Shown piece by piece: positions 29,101 through 36,289 of a stretch of 64,000 bases of DNA. Each line of letters begins with the position of its first letter. Position 1 is the first letter of the stretch. The notes beneath the pieces were generated by a model that saw nothing but the letters and a program-made list of their open reading frames with translations, was not told the DNA's origin and ran no database searches. Source of the DNA: Trichlorobacter ammonificans (lineage in GTDB: Bacteria; Desulfobacterota; Desulfuromonadia; Geobacterales; Pseudopelobacteraceae); contig NZ_OW150024.1 in the NCBI RefSeq assembly GCF_933509905.1, positions 1,166,001-1,230,000 of the forward strand. The letters run 5' to 3'. The position numbers were made by a program, and so were the translations under genes.

Positions 29101-29504
29101 TCGATGGAGAGCTTTCCCTCCCGGTCACGGGAAAGTCTGATGACCGGTTGCCGGATATCGATCTCGTTCAGGGATATCCGTTTGCGCAGAAGCGGCAGCA
29201 GCGACAGGCGGAACGATACTTCCCGGGCGGTAAGGAACGGCTCTGCCGGAGTGGCGCCCCTGCCGGGCGATTCGCCGATGGCCAGGTCCCGAAAGGTGAA
29301 GACCGGTCCCAGAGTCCAGGATATCTGGCTCTCCCCCATGCTGACCGGACGGTTGAGCTCCCGGCGCAGCAGATCGGTCAACTGCGCCTGGTAGCTGTTC
29401 AGGTCGATCAGGCGGGGCAACATAAGATTGAGGGCGGCAAAGGCGGCAAGTGCCAGGGCGCAGAGCAGCAGGATCAGCTTCAGGATGGGCAGGGAGGGGC
29501 GCAT
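26175..29504 (-). CDS. AsmA-family giant envelope protein (YhdP-like)
   Basis: 1109 residues. One N-terminal membrane segment (LILLLCALALAAFAALNLML) is followed by the AsmA N-terminal block (LIDLNSYQAQLTDLLRREL, SFRLSLLPLLRKRI, IRQPVIRL). A long, probably periplasmic repeat-rich beta body comes next, then an AsmA-type C-terminal region (RFNSLSKVFSILNLSQLLSF, IPVVGWILTGGD). Such proteins bridge inner and outer membranes and are thought to carry phospholipids, affecting outer-membrane barrier function. It starts 12 bases after the corC stop on the same strand, so the two are probably cotranscribed. Confidence 0.87.
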   Translation of the reverse strand: MRPSLPILKLILLLCALALAAFAALNLMLPRLIDLNSYQAQLTDLLRRELNRPVSMGESQISWTLGPVFTFRDLAIGESPGRGATPAEPFLTAREVSFRLSLLPLLRKRISLNEIDIRQPVIRLSRDREGKLSIDDLLKPPPTPEQEKPALRLHGLKLQGGTLIWRDAAATPDRELAITLSALDLSLDRLAPGRKSTVKLKAQLGDKGEETIALSGSIRLPKTGASPLTTTLNTTLKLSRLDYDRFWPYVGHLIPFPSPGGRSSLELTFKGTWDDLAAKGELLLHQPRLLWPTVFPYPVTPQQARLVFDLKRTPDLLDLPKLQLTLDGFAFRGSVNLSQLRSGDPLLRARGSSDQFDYVTTRSYIPFGIIEDDVADFIRNKIKSGRFKLINGTLDARFSQLVNFGKGDNANTLFIHGTAEDAVISYGPKVPSFNRIHTTLELKGRNFNLPDGRGHFGDSPFTVNGTITEYATDGVPCAYPFTMDITPKPSEVAWLARFVQLDTLSFSGPSSLRLTGAGLIRAYQLSGAWNLTSAAYELAPAVKKPAGMANNLSFSSILSKHETRLSSISYSLPPLQLSANGLFRHDSGPPHLSFELQSNAFFLGPKLPILTAWQQYQPQGTVQVHLLGDGNPEDFGNMQYNGTIRLANASVKPLEGFDPVRAINGTVTFKGNSVQTSRIAVQYGSTPLTVRGRIVNLAQPEAELLISSPRVNLKDFGLAGMELPPVRQFSTHLVFRDQTLGIRALTARMEKSVINADGRYTTAPAPSLFLNIAAPRLDIEELLPLLSISRPAGSPATGKQTAPLLLAGRITAEQGSYRDITFTKLAANVQSDGGVLQLHSLEAGLFDGTLAANGQLVLHRDRSPDWALALRLNRAKSGELFAALDLDREIRGRITVAGNLKATGSTLAQLKQSAYGDLKLDMERGVLRRFNSLSKVFSILNLSQLLSFRLPDMASDGMPFNRITASVALKNGILTTRDFFIESNAMHISMVGTLNVVKEEMDLLIGVQPLQTVDKIISRIPVVGWILTGGDSNLISAYFEAKGSWADPKVAAIPAKSMAKGTLGIFQRIFELPVRLFTDTGEVLIGVGEKKEEDTDTGNKTGQPGRQTP

Positions 29505-29516
29505 CGTCGTTGGCGG

Positions 29517-30854
29517 TCAGCGCGGGGGCGGCCCGCTGGGCACGGTTTCCCGGTCGTCCGCCAGGGGGATGATCCGCACTTGCAAAACCGCGGTGCGGGT
29601 GACCTGCTCGCAGACCAGCCGGTACCCCATCCAATCCAGGGTCTCACCCTGGTCGGGCAGGCGTCCCAGTTCGTTCAGCACCAGACCGGCCAGGGTGTCG
29701 TAGTTGGGGGAGTCCTCCAGACGGATCTGCAGCGGCTCCTGCAAGTCAAAGACCGATACCAGGCCGTCCACCAGCCAGCTGCCGTCCGGCTGGCGAACGA
29801 TCTTGCCCGGTTCATTGGCGTCGTGCTCGTCCTCGATTTCGCCCACCAGCTCCTCCAGCAGGTCCTCGGTGGTGACCAGGCCGGAAAGGCCGCCGTATTC
29901 GTCCACCACCAGCGCCATATGGTTGCGGGAGCGCTGCATCTCCTTGAGCAGGTCGTTCACCCGTTTGGCTTCCGGTACGAAGACCGGCGGCCGGAGCAGG
30001 GATTCGAGGTTGATCCGCTCGCCCCGCACCAGGGGGCCGATCAGGTCCTTGTCATGCACCACGCCGACGATATCTTCGATGCTGGTGCGGTAGACCGGGT
30101 AGCGCGAATACTGGTTCTCCAGAATGACGGCAAGCAGCTCGTCGCGGTTGAGCGAGACTTCCAGAGCCACCATGCGGGTACGGGGAATCATCACTTCCCG
30201 TACGCAGGTATGGGTGAACTCAAAAACGTTGCGAATGTATTCATGTTCAGCTTCGCTGAAGACACCGCTCTCGTGTCCTTCGGAAACCAGGTGCTGCACC
30301 TCTTCGCGGGTGATGAAGGCGTCCTGTTCGTCCCTGATCCCCAGCAGTTTCAGCACCGACTTACTGGAAAAGGTCAGCAGTGCCACCACCGGTGCGCACA
30401 TGCCGGCCGCAACCCGCATCGGCAGTGCCAGTGACAGGGCGATCCGGTCGGCAAACTGAAGCCCGATGGCCTTGGGGACCAGTTCGCCGATGATCAGGGT
30501 GACAAAGGAGATGACCGCGACCACCAGAAACGCTGCCAGCGGCTCGGCGGCACTGCTCATCAGCGGCCAGGGAGCTGAGGCGATCAGGGGGCGCAATTGC
30601 TCGATGGCAACAATGCCGCCGACGGTGGAGGCGGCTGAGCCGGCCACGGTAACGCCGATCTGGATGACTGCCAGCAGCGGATGGGGATCCTGCTGATACC
30701 GTTCGATGATGACGGCCCGTTCGTCTCCCTCCGCGACCAGCTGGGCGATCCGGCTTTTGCGGCTGGAAATGATGGCGAACTCCGACATGGAGAAGAAGCC
30801 GTTGATGGCGATCAGGAGCAGGATGACGATAAGTTCGGTGACGATTGAGTCCAT
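29517..30854 (-). CDS. CNNM/CorC-type protein (HlyC/CorC family)
   Basis: 445 residues. An N-terminal DUF21/CNNM membrane domain with about four hydrophobic segments (IVILLLIAINGFFSMSEF) is followed by a CBS pair (MIPRTRMVALE, YSRYPVYR, MALVVDEYGG) and a CorC_HlyC C-terminal domain (GETLDWMGYRL). These proteins are linked to Mg2+/Co2+ efflux and divalent-cation homeostasis; the haemolysin name is historical. No ribosome-binding site precedes the ATG and the likely promoter ends only about 9 bases upstream, so the mRNA could be leaderless. asmA lies directly downstream. Confidence 0.9.
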   Translation of the reverse strand: MDSIVTELIVILLLIAINGFFSMSEFAIISSRKSRIAQLVAEGDERAVIIERYQQDPHPLLAVIQIGVTVAGSAASTVGGIVAIEQLRPLIASAPWPLMSSAAEPLAAFLVVAVISFVTLIIGELVPKAIGLQFADRIALSLALPMRVAAGMCAPVVALLTFSSKSVLKLLGIRDEQDAFITREEVQHLVSEGHESGVFSEAEHEYIRNVFEFTHTCVREVMIPRTRMVALEVSLNRDELLAVILENQYSRYPVYRTSIEDIVGVVHDKDLIGPLVRGERINLESLLRPPVFVPEAKRVNDLLKEMQRSRNHMALVVDEYGGLSGLVTTEDLLEELVGEIEDEHDANEPGKIVRQPDGSWLVDGLVSVFDLQEPLQIRLEDSPNYDTLAGLVLNELGRLPDQGETLDWMGYRLVCEQVTRTAVLQVRIIPLADDRETVPSGPPPR

Positions 30855-30862
30855 TACCAGGA

Positions 30863-30892
30863 TATAATCCCTTGAATCGTGCTGTTTGTCAA
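30863..30892 (-). promoter_or_regulatory. Putative corC promoter very close to the start codon
   Basis: On the minus strand a perfect TTGACA, an 18-base spacer and ATTATA. The start codon lies about 9 bases after the -10 box, which would give an mRNA with almost no leader. Confidence 0.45.
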
Positions 30893-30916
30893 TTGCGGGG
30901 GGGCGGCAGCGGCCAC

Positions 30917-30943
30917 AAAAAAGCCCGCCGGATCGGCGGGCTT
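30917..30943 (-). terminator. Intrinsic terminator of the rpsF-rplI operon
   Basis: On the minus strand AAGCCCGCCG, a 3-base loop and CGGCGGGCTT form a perfect 10-pair stem running into a T-tract. It lies 22 bases after the rplI stop. Confidence 0.88.
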
Positions 30944-30965
30944 CGGGACGTCATGGGGCCGGTAG

Positions 30966-31409
30966 TCAGGCGGCGGCGACCGCTACCTTGAGCGCGGCGG
31001 AAACCTCCGGATGAATCTTGACGGTAAGCGTGTAGTCACCCACCTGCTTGATCGGCTCCGGCAGAACAATCTTCTTGCGGTCGATATCGAAGCCTTGCGC
31101 CTTGAGGAACTCGGCAATCTCCATGGTGGTGACGGAACCGAACAGCTTGCCTTCGTCGCCAGCCTTGTGGGACAGGGCAACCGTCACCGCAGCCAGTTTT
31201 TCCGCCAGATTTTTGGCTGATTCCAGCGCCTTGTTCTTCTTGTAGGCCAGTTGGCGCTTGGCATGGTCAAGGGCCTTGGCATTCTTGTCGGTGGCCTCGA
31301 TGGCCAGCCCTTTGGGCAGCAGGTAGTTGCGGGCGTAGCCGGGAGCTACCTTGACGATGTCGCCGATCTGTCCCAGGGTGTCGATGTTTTCCTTCAGAAT
31401 GACCTTCAT
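30966..31409 (-). CDS. rplI: Large ribosomal subunit protein bL9
   Basis: 147 residues, full length. The N-terminal domain signature MKVILKENIDTLGQIGDIV and GYARNYLLPKGLA is bL9, joined by the long helix (AKRQLAYKKNKALESAK) to a C-terminal domain with KLFGSVT and a final KIHPEVSAALKV. It binds 23S rRNA near the L1 stalk and supports translational fidelity. It is the last gene of rpsF-rpsR-DUF2232-rplI, followed by a terminator. Confidence 0.97.
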   Translation of the reverse strand: MKVILKENIDTLGQIGDIVKVAPGYARNYLLPKGLAIEATDKNAKALDHAKRQLAYKKNKALESAKNLAEKLAAVTVALSHKAGDEGKLFGSVTTMEIAEFLKAQGFDIDRKKIVLPEPIKQVGDYTLTVKIHPEVSAALKVAVAAA

Positions 31410-31436
31410 GGTTTGTTTCTCCTTTCAAGCCTGTGC

Positions 31437-32402
31437 TTACAGGTTTTCTTCCGGCGATTTGCGCGGGGTGCGGAAGTCACCCCAGAGGTCGAAAATGCCG
31501 ATGATCGCGACGATCATCGCCAGATAGGGTTGCGTCAGCAGCAGTATGGCCAGAAACGCCTTGAGCAGGCCGCGGTAGTCGCTCCGGTCCATCAGGCTGA
31601 GCAGGACGGCCAGTCCTTGTATGAAGTAGACAACTCCCAGCACTACCAGCAGATTCAGCGCCGGCGTGGTGACCAGCGGGCTGGGAGCCAGCATGGCGAA
31701 GCCGGCGACGATGGCCGGCCAGACCAGCAGTTCGGGAGCCCGGAACTCCTTGAACGGTACCGAGACCAGGGCAAGGGAACGCCGGGCGGCGGCGCGGTGG
31801 AAAAGGCCGGTGGTGATGATGCAGACCGCCAGCAGGTTCAGGGTCGCCAGGGCTGGATAGATGCGCAGCATCACCTGACCGATGGACTCCATGCCGCTTT
31901 TCAGGGTTTCCCTGTCCTGTTCGGCCAGGCCGGGAGCCTCATAAAGCTTCATGGCCTGCTGCAGTCCCTGCTGTATTTCCTTTTCGATGAACTGCTGCGG
32001 GTTGAAGCCGGTGGTCACGCTGATGACGGTTACCAGCAGTGCCATCAGCACCATCGCTGCGAGGGTACTCCAGAGTACGGTACGGGCCGGAGTGAAACCG
32101 CGCAGGGAAAGGTCGGCAACCAGAAATCCCGCAAGCCCGCATTGAGCAAAGTACCAAGCGGCGACCAGCGGGGAGAAGGCCAGTGCGATCAGCGCTCCCC
32201 CGATAATGGTGGCCGCCAGTGCCGCGGCACGGGAACCCTGCAACCGGACCAGGGTAAGCGGGACAGCGGCAAGGAAGGCGGTGAGGAAGCCGATGAACGG
32301 TACCACCAGGCCGGTGGCGAAGAGCAGGGCCGAAAGGGCTGCTCCAAGAAGGGCGGCGACCAGTTGACGGCCGCCGCCCGGTGCTGGCGTGCTTTCGCTC
32401 AT
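31437..32402 (-). CDS. DUF2232 (YybS-like) integral membrane protein
   Basis: 321 residues from ATG 32402; the longer frame would run back into rpsR. About eight hydrophobic segments, for example LVAALLGAALSALLFATGLV near the N-terminus and LLVVLGVVYFIQGLAVLLSL near residue 250. The family has no known activity, but a DUF2232 gene between rpsR and rplI is an arrangement I associate with Geobacter relatives and Firmicutes. The gene begins 13 bases after the rpsR stop and ends 27 bases before rplI, so it belongs to the ribosomal operon. Confidence 0.8.
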   Translation of the reverse strand: MSESTPAPGGGRQLVAALLGAALSALLFATGLVVPFIGFLTAFLAAVPLTLVRLQGSRAAALAATIIGGALIALAFSPLVAAWYFAQCGLAGFLVADLSLRGFTPARTVLWSTLAAMVLMALLVTVISVTTGFNPQQFIEKEIQQGLQQAMKLYEAPGLAEQDRETLKSGMESIGQVMLRIYPALATLNLLAVCIITTGLFHRAAARRSLALVSVPFKEFRAPELLVWPAIVAGFAMLAPSPLVTTPALNLLVVLGVVYFIQGLAVLLSLMDRSDYRGLLKAFLAILLLTQPYLAMIVAIIGIFDLWGDFRTPRKSPEENL

Positions 32403-32415
32403 TGAATAGCCGTGG

Positions 32416-32754
32416 TTACGGCAGGTTGTGACCTGCTGCGATCGGCAGCAGTGCCAGGGTGCGGGCCCGCTTGATCGCTTCGGTAATGTCACGCTGATGG
32501 CGTGCGCAGTTGCCGGAAATACGGCGGGGCACGATCTTGCCGCGCTCGGTCACGAAGTACCGAAGCGTACGGGGATCTTTATAATCGATCACCTGGTCCT
32601 TTTCAGCGCAGAACCGGCATACCTTGCGGCGCTGGAAGGGGCGCTTCTTGCGGGGACCGCCGGGACCGCGATCGGGGCGGGGGCCGCCGGGACGGCCCGC
32701 AGGACGCGGAGCGGAAGAAGACGGATAGGTTGTCGTCGTTGTGGTTTCACTCAT
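32416..32754 (-). CDS. rpsR: Small ribosomal subunit protein bS18 with long N-terminal tail
   Basis: 112 residues from ATG 32754, which lies 9 bases after GGAGG; an ATG at 32763 sits directly against that GGAGG. The core from about residue 38 ([35 protein letters not shown]) is bS18 with CxxC and CxxH zinc-type residues. The first 37 residues are Thr-, Pro-, Gly- and Arg-rich ([20 protein letters not shown]) and are longer than the usual bS18 start. It binds with bS6 to the 30S platform, and rpsF is directly upstream. Confidence 0.96.
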   Translation of the reverse strand: MSETTTTTTYPSSSAPRPAGRPGGPRPDRGPGGPRKKRPFQRRKVCRFCAEKDQVIDYKDPRTLRYFVTERGKIVPRRISGNCARHQRDITEAIKRARTLALLPIAAGHNLP

Positions 32755-32775
32755 TGCAGTCATCCTCCAGGAACG

Positions 32776-33153
32776 TTATTCAGCCGCGGTCTCGGCAGCT
32801 TCTGAAACTTCGGGCGCCTCGGAAACATCGGCAGCCGGCTTGCGCTCGGCCACTTTCTTTTCCGGCTCGTTGGTGATGTTGACGCTCAGGTAGCGCAACA
32901 CCTTTTCGTCGAGCCGCAGGCGTCGTTCCAGTTCGGCCACCAGTTCGGCCCCGCCGTCAAAGCGAAGGTAGAAATAGCGTCCACGGGGGAACTTGCGGAT
33001 CGGGTAGGCCAGCTTGCGGGCCCCCCAGTCGTCCAGCCGGTGCAGAGCGCCGTTGTAGGCGGCGATCACGTCCTGGGCCTTGCCGGTGATGGTTTTGATA
33101 TCATCGTCGGCGAGGTCCGGCTGGAGGATGAAGATGGTTTCGTACTTCCTCAT
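32776..33153 (-). CDS. rpsF: Small ribosomal subunit protein bS6
   Basis: 125 residues from ATG 33153, with GGAGG 10 bases upstream. MRKYETIFILQPDL and LDDWGARKLAYPIRKFPRGRYFYLRF are diagnostic of bS6. The C-terminus carries an Ala/Glu-rich acidic tail (about 30 residues after NITNEPEKK). It forms the 30S platform with bS18. It heads the operon; the leader from the promoter at 33241-33270 contains small hairpins that could serve S6:S18 autoregulation. Confidence 0.97.
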   Translation of the reverse strand: MRKYETIFILQPDLADDDIKTITGKAQDVIAAYNGALHRLDDWGARKLAYPIRKFPRGRYFYLRFDGGAELVAELERRLRLDEKVLRYLSVNITNEPEKKVAERKPAADVSEAPEVSEAAETAAE

Positions 33154-33240
33154 GTTGGGTAATCCTCCTCTCGGATTGGTAGCCCCGGTCGCGCCGGAGC
33201 AAGGAGTGGGCAGCACCAAGGCTGCTTTTCGCGAACAGTT

Positions 33241-33270
33241 CTTATAGCCCATAGTTGGCTGATTATGCAA
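33241..33270 (-). promoter_or_regulatory. Putative promoter of the rpsF operon
   Basis: On the minus strand TTGCAT, an 18-base spacer and TATAAG. Transcription would begin near 33234 and give a leader of about 80 bases. That leader contains hairpins GCAGC-N6-GCTGC and CCGG-N5-CCGG, and AATCC/GGATT flanking part of the ribosome site. Confidence 0.5.
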
Positions 33271-33324
33271 TATTTTTTTTGAATTTTTCCGCAAGGCACG
33301 GGCCGTGCGATTGCAACTCGCATC

Positions 33325-33353
33325 TTGCCACCTGTCCGGCCTGATGTTATTAC
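33325..33353 (+). promoter_or_regulatory. Putative promoter of the lipoprotein gene
   Basis: TTGCCA, a 17-base spacer and TATTAC, about 55 bases upstream of the ATG at 33408; moderate match to sigma-70. Confidence 0.4.
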
Positions 33354-33407
33354 AGGCACAGAGGCTATTACATACATTGCGTTGTTGTGGGCACAAAGGA
33401 GGTATTT

Positions 33408-34019
33408 ATGTTCAGTGCTGCTTTGAAATCGTTCGGATATGTGGCGCTTGGCGCGCTGATGCTGGCGCTGGCAGGCTGTGCGTCGTCGGATATTCTGCTG
33501 AAGCCGGCCTATCAACCGGTGGGAACTGCTGCGGGGAAGGGGGGCGTCGTGGTGCTTGCCGCCCAGCTTGACGAAGGACGTGCCGATGCCCGTGTGCAGT
33601 GGATACTCGGCGAGGTGCGGGATTCGGGGGGCAAGATCAAGGGGAACGTGGTCAGCGACACCTCGCCGCTGGTGCTGGTACGTAACGCCTTGCAGCAGGA
33701 ACTGCTGCGGGCCGGCTACACGGTTCAGGTTGTTGATGCCCTGCCGAAAGGGGTGGCGCGTGGTGTTGTCCTGAACGGGATCGTGATGAAGCTCGACGAG
33801 CTTTCCTCCCTGGTGAAAAGTGAGGCCGATTGCCGGATCAGCTTCGCGGTGGAGGTCTGGAAAGACGGCATCAGGACCAATACCCTTTCCTTTGAATCCC
33901 GAAGCACCGACTTCGCGGTCAAGGATCGCGAAAAGCTGCATTACGAGGTGATGCAGAAGGCGCTCGGCTCGGCCTTTTCCCGCGCCGTGCCGGCACTGGT
34001 TGATCAGCTGGGCAAATAG
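33408..34019 (+). CDS. YajG-like outer-membrane lipoprotein
   Basis: 203 residues from ATG 33408, with a strong AAGGAGG 7 bases upstream. Signal peptide with lipobox LALAGC; the Cys after it would be lipidated, followed by ASSD. The remainder (PLVLVRNALQQELLRAGYTV, LNGIVMKLDE) resembles the YajG/DUF-type lipoproteins of unknown role in the envelope. It stands alone, divergent from rpsF, and is followed after 52 bases by an aminotransferase gene. Family assignment is by pattern and could be off; lipoprotein status is well supported. Confidence 0.72.
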   Translation: MFSAALKSFGYVALGALMLALAGCASSDILLKPAYQPVGTAAGKGGVVVLAAQLDEGRADARVQWILGEVRDSGGKIKGNVVSDTSPLVLVRNALQQELLRAGYTVQVVDALPKGVARGVVLNGIVMKLDELSSLVKSEADCRISFAVEVWKDGIRTNTLSFESRSTDFAVKDREKLHYEVMQKALGSAFSRAVPALVDQLGK

Positions 34020-34071
34020 GGACTTCTGAAAAGGTTGGTTACATATTCCACGTAAGCAAGGAGTAGCAGTA

Positions 34072-35259
34072 ATGGCCATCGCGAACAAGATAGCAGGACA
34101 CCTTTCCCGTTCTTCCTGGATCCGCAAGATGTTCGAGGAGGGAGAACGGCTGCGCCGCGAACACGGTGCCGACCGGGTGTTCGATTTTACCCTGGGTAAT
34201 CCGGAGGTGGAGCCTCCCGCCTCATTCAAGGCGGCTCTGTGCGACCTGGCAACCAATCCGCTGCCGGGAATGCACCGCTACATGAACAATGCCGGTTACC
34301 AGGAGACCCGGGCGGCGGTTGCCGCGCGGGTCTCCCGGGAATCGGGACTGCCGGTGACAGCGGACGAGGTGATCATGACCTGCGGCGCCGGCGGCGCCCT
34401 CAACGTGGTATTGAAGGCGATCCTCAATCCTGGCGAGGAGGTGATTATTCTCGCTCCCTACTTCGTGGAGTACAAGTTCTATATCGACAACCACGGCGGT
34501 GTGCCGGTGGAAGTCTGGACCGACCGGGAAACCTTCCGCCTGGACTTGGCCGCCATTGAGCTGGCGATCACGCCGAAGACCCGCGCCATCATCATCAATA
34601 CCCCCAACAATCCCACCGGCGTGATCTACCGGGCCGACGAGCTGGCCGCTCTGGGGGCGTTGGTGTCCTCGGTCCAGCGGAAAAGCGGCCACCATATCTA
34701 CGTCATATCCGACGAGCCGTACGCTCGGCTGGCCTACGACGGCCAGCCGGTTCCCAGTGTCTTTCCCCTGATCGAAAACAGCGTGGTGGTCAGTTCCCAC
34801 AGCAAGGATCTTGCCCTCCCCGGAGAACGGATCGGCTATCTAGCCGCCAACCCCCGCATGGCAACAGCTCCCCAATTCATCGAGGCGGCGGTTTTCTGCA
34901 ACCGCACCCTGGGGTTCGTCAACGCCCCGGCCCTGTTGCAGCGCTTGGTGGCCGGTCTGCAGGATGAGTCGGTGGATATTGCCGCCTACCAGGAAAAGCG
35001 CGATCTTCTGTACGACAAGCTGACCTCCCTCGGTTTCTCCCTGGTGAAGCCTGACGGTGCTTTTTACCTCTTTCCCAAATCACCCATCGCGGATGACGTG
35101 GAGTTTGTCAAGCTGGCCCAGAAACACCTGATCCTGCTGGTGCCCGGCTCTGGTTTCGGCGCGCCGGGATACTTCCGGATCGTTTACTGCGTTGACCGGG
35201 AGACGATTCTGCGCAGCTTTGCCGCCTGGGAGGCCCTGGCCCGAGAGCTGAAGATGTAG
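34072..35259 (+). CDS. PLP-dependent class I/II aminotransferase
   Basis: 395 residues. The fold-type I aspartate-aminotransferase family is shown by FTLGNPEVEPP, INTPNNPTGVIY, SDEPYARLAYDG, and the PLP-binding Lys in SSHSKDLALPGERIGYLA. The C-terminus has PDGAFYLFP. The enzyme transfers an amino group between an amino acid and a 2-oxo acid; the specific pair cannot be read from sequence. Start ATG 34072 follows AAGGAGTAGCAGTA. No biosynthetic genes are nearby, so no pathway is assigned. Confidence 0.9.
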   Translation: MAIANKIAGHLSRSSWIRKMFEEGERLRREHGADRVFDFTLGNPEVEPPASFKAALCDLATNPLPGMHRYMNNAGYQETRAAVAARVSRESGLPVTADEVIMTCGAGGALNVVLKAILNPGEEVIILAPYFVEYKFYIDNHGGVPVEVWTDRETFRLDLAAIELAITPKTRAIIINTPNNPTGVIYRADELAALGALVSSVQRKSGHHIYVISDEPYARLAYDGQPVPSVFPLIENSVVVSSHSKDLALPGERIGYLAANPRMATAPQFIEAAVFCNRTLGFVNAPALLQRLVAGLQDESVDIAAYQEKRDLLYDKLTSLGFSLVKPDGAFYLFPKSPIADDVEFVKLAQKHLILLVPGSGFGAPGYFRIVYCVDRETILRSFAAWEALARELKM

Positions 35260-35328
35260 TCTTGGGGAGTTTTGCGGAACGTGCCAAGGTTGCTCAAAAA
35301 TAGTCGGATCATATCCGCGAGACACGTC

Positions 35329-35370
35329 CCTCCTTGTGCGGTGTAGCCTTGCCACGCCGCACAAGAGGGG
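35329..35370. terminator. Hairpin between aminotransferase and aguB
   Basis: CTTGTGCGG (35333-35341) pairs with CCGCACAAG (35357-35365), with further pairs outside a bulge. It lies between convergent genes; the T-tract is poor (CTTTC). Confidence 0.5.
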
Positions 35371-35401
35371 CTTTCGGGGAGGGCGGCGATTCAGCAGCCG
35401 G

Positions 35402-36289
35402 TCAGTCGAGAAAACGGCGGCTTAACCCCTGGTAGGCGTCGATGCGCCGGTCCCGCAGAAACGGCCAGATGCGCCGTACCGTTTCCGATCGCCCCAAGTC
35501 GATTTCCGCCAGCAGCAGTTCCTCGCGATCAGTCCCCGCCTGTGCCAGTAGTTCTCCCTGCGGTCCCGCCACGAAGCTGGTTCCCCAGAAGTCGATCCCC
35601 CCGGCCCGTTCATCGGGTGACGGTTCGAAACCGACCCGGTTCACGGCGACGAGCGGCAGGCCGTTGGCAACGGCATGGCCCCGCTGTACCGTGATCCAGG
35701 CGTCCCGCTGCCGCTGTTTTTCGGCATCGTCATCCGCCGGGTCCCAGCCGATGGCGGTGGGGTAGATCAGCAGGTCGGCACCGGCAAGGGCCATCAGCCG
35801 CGCCGCCTCCGGGTACCACTGATCCCAGCAGACCAGTACCCCAAGGGTGCCCACCGACGTGCGGATCGGCGTAAAACCCAGATCGCCGGGAGTGAAGTAG
35901 AATTTTTCGTAAAAGGCGGGGTCGTCGGGGATATGCATCTTGCGGTAGGTGCCGGCGATGCTGCCGTCCCGTTCGAACACCACGGCGGTGTTGTGGTAGA
36001 GGCCGGGGGCCCGGCGCTCGAAGAGCGAGGTGACCAGTACGATCCCCAGGTCGGCGGCCAGGCTGCCGAACAGCTCCGTGGAAGGACCGGGGATCGTTTC
36101 CGCCCGGTCGAACTGGCCGGTTGCCTCGGTCTGGCAGAAGTAGGGGCCGGTATGCAGCTCCTGCAGTACCACCAGCCGGGCACCGGCGGCCGCGGCCTGC
36201 CGTATTCGTTCGCCGGTGGCGGCGGTGACGGTCGCGTAGTCGCCGAAGGCGGTCTGTTGTACCAGGGCGGTGCGCAGGGTTTGACTCAT
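35402..36289 (-). CDS. aguB: N-carbamoylputrescine amidase
   Basis: 295 residues from ATG 36289. Nitrilase-superfamily enzyme that hydrolyses N-carbamoylputrescine to putrescine, CO2 and ammonia. The catalytic triad is visible: Glu in VVLQELHTGPYFCQ, Lys in YRKMHIPDDP and Cys in LVCWDQWYPEAAR. FYEKFYFTPGDLGF and GGIDFWGTSF are family blocks. The start overlaps the aguA stop by 4 bases (ATGA), so the two are translationally coupled and complete the agmatine route to putrescine. Confidence 0.94.
   Translation of the reverse strand: MSQTLRTALVQQTAFGDYATVTAATGERIRQAAAAGARLVVLQELHTGPYFCQTEATGQFDRAETIPGPSTELFGSLAADLGIVLVTSLFERRAPGLYHNTAVVFERDGSIAGTYRKMHIPDDPAFYEKFYFTPGDLGFTPIRTSVGTLGVLVCWDQWYPEAARLMALAGADLLIYPTAIGWDPADDDAEKQRQRDAWITVQRGHAVANGLPLVAVNRVGFEPSPDERAGGIDFWGTSFVAGPQGELLAQAGTDREELLLAEIDLGRSETVRRIWPFLRDRRIDAYQGLSRRFLD

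Noticed and set aside
27309-30434. 1041-codon open frame antisense to asmA and corC
   Set aside because: It spans two clear minus-strand genes, and the translation is low-complexity with no domain. It is a GC shadow, not an overlapping gene.
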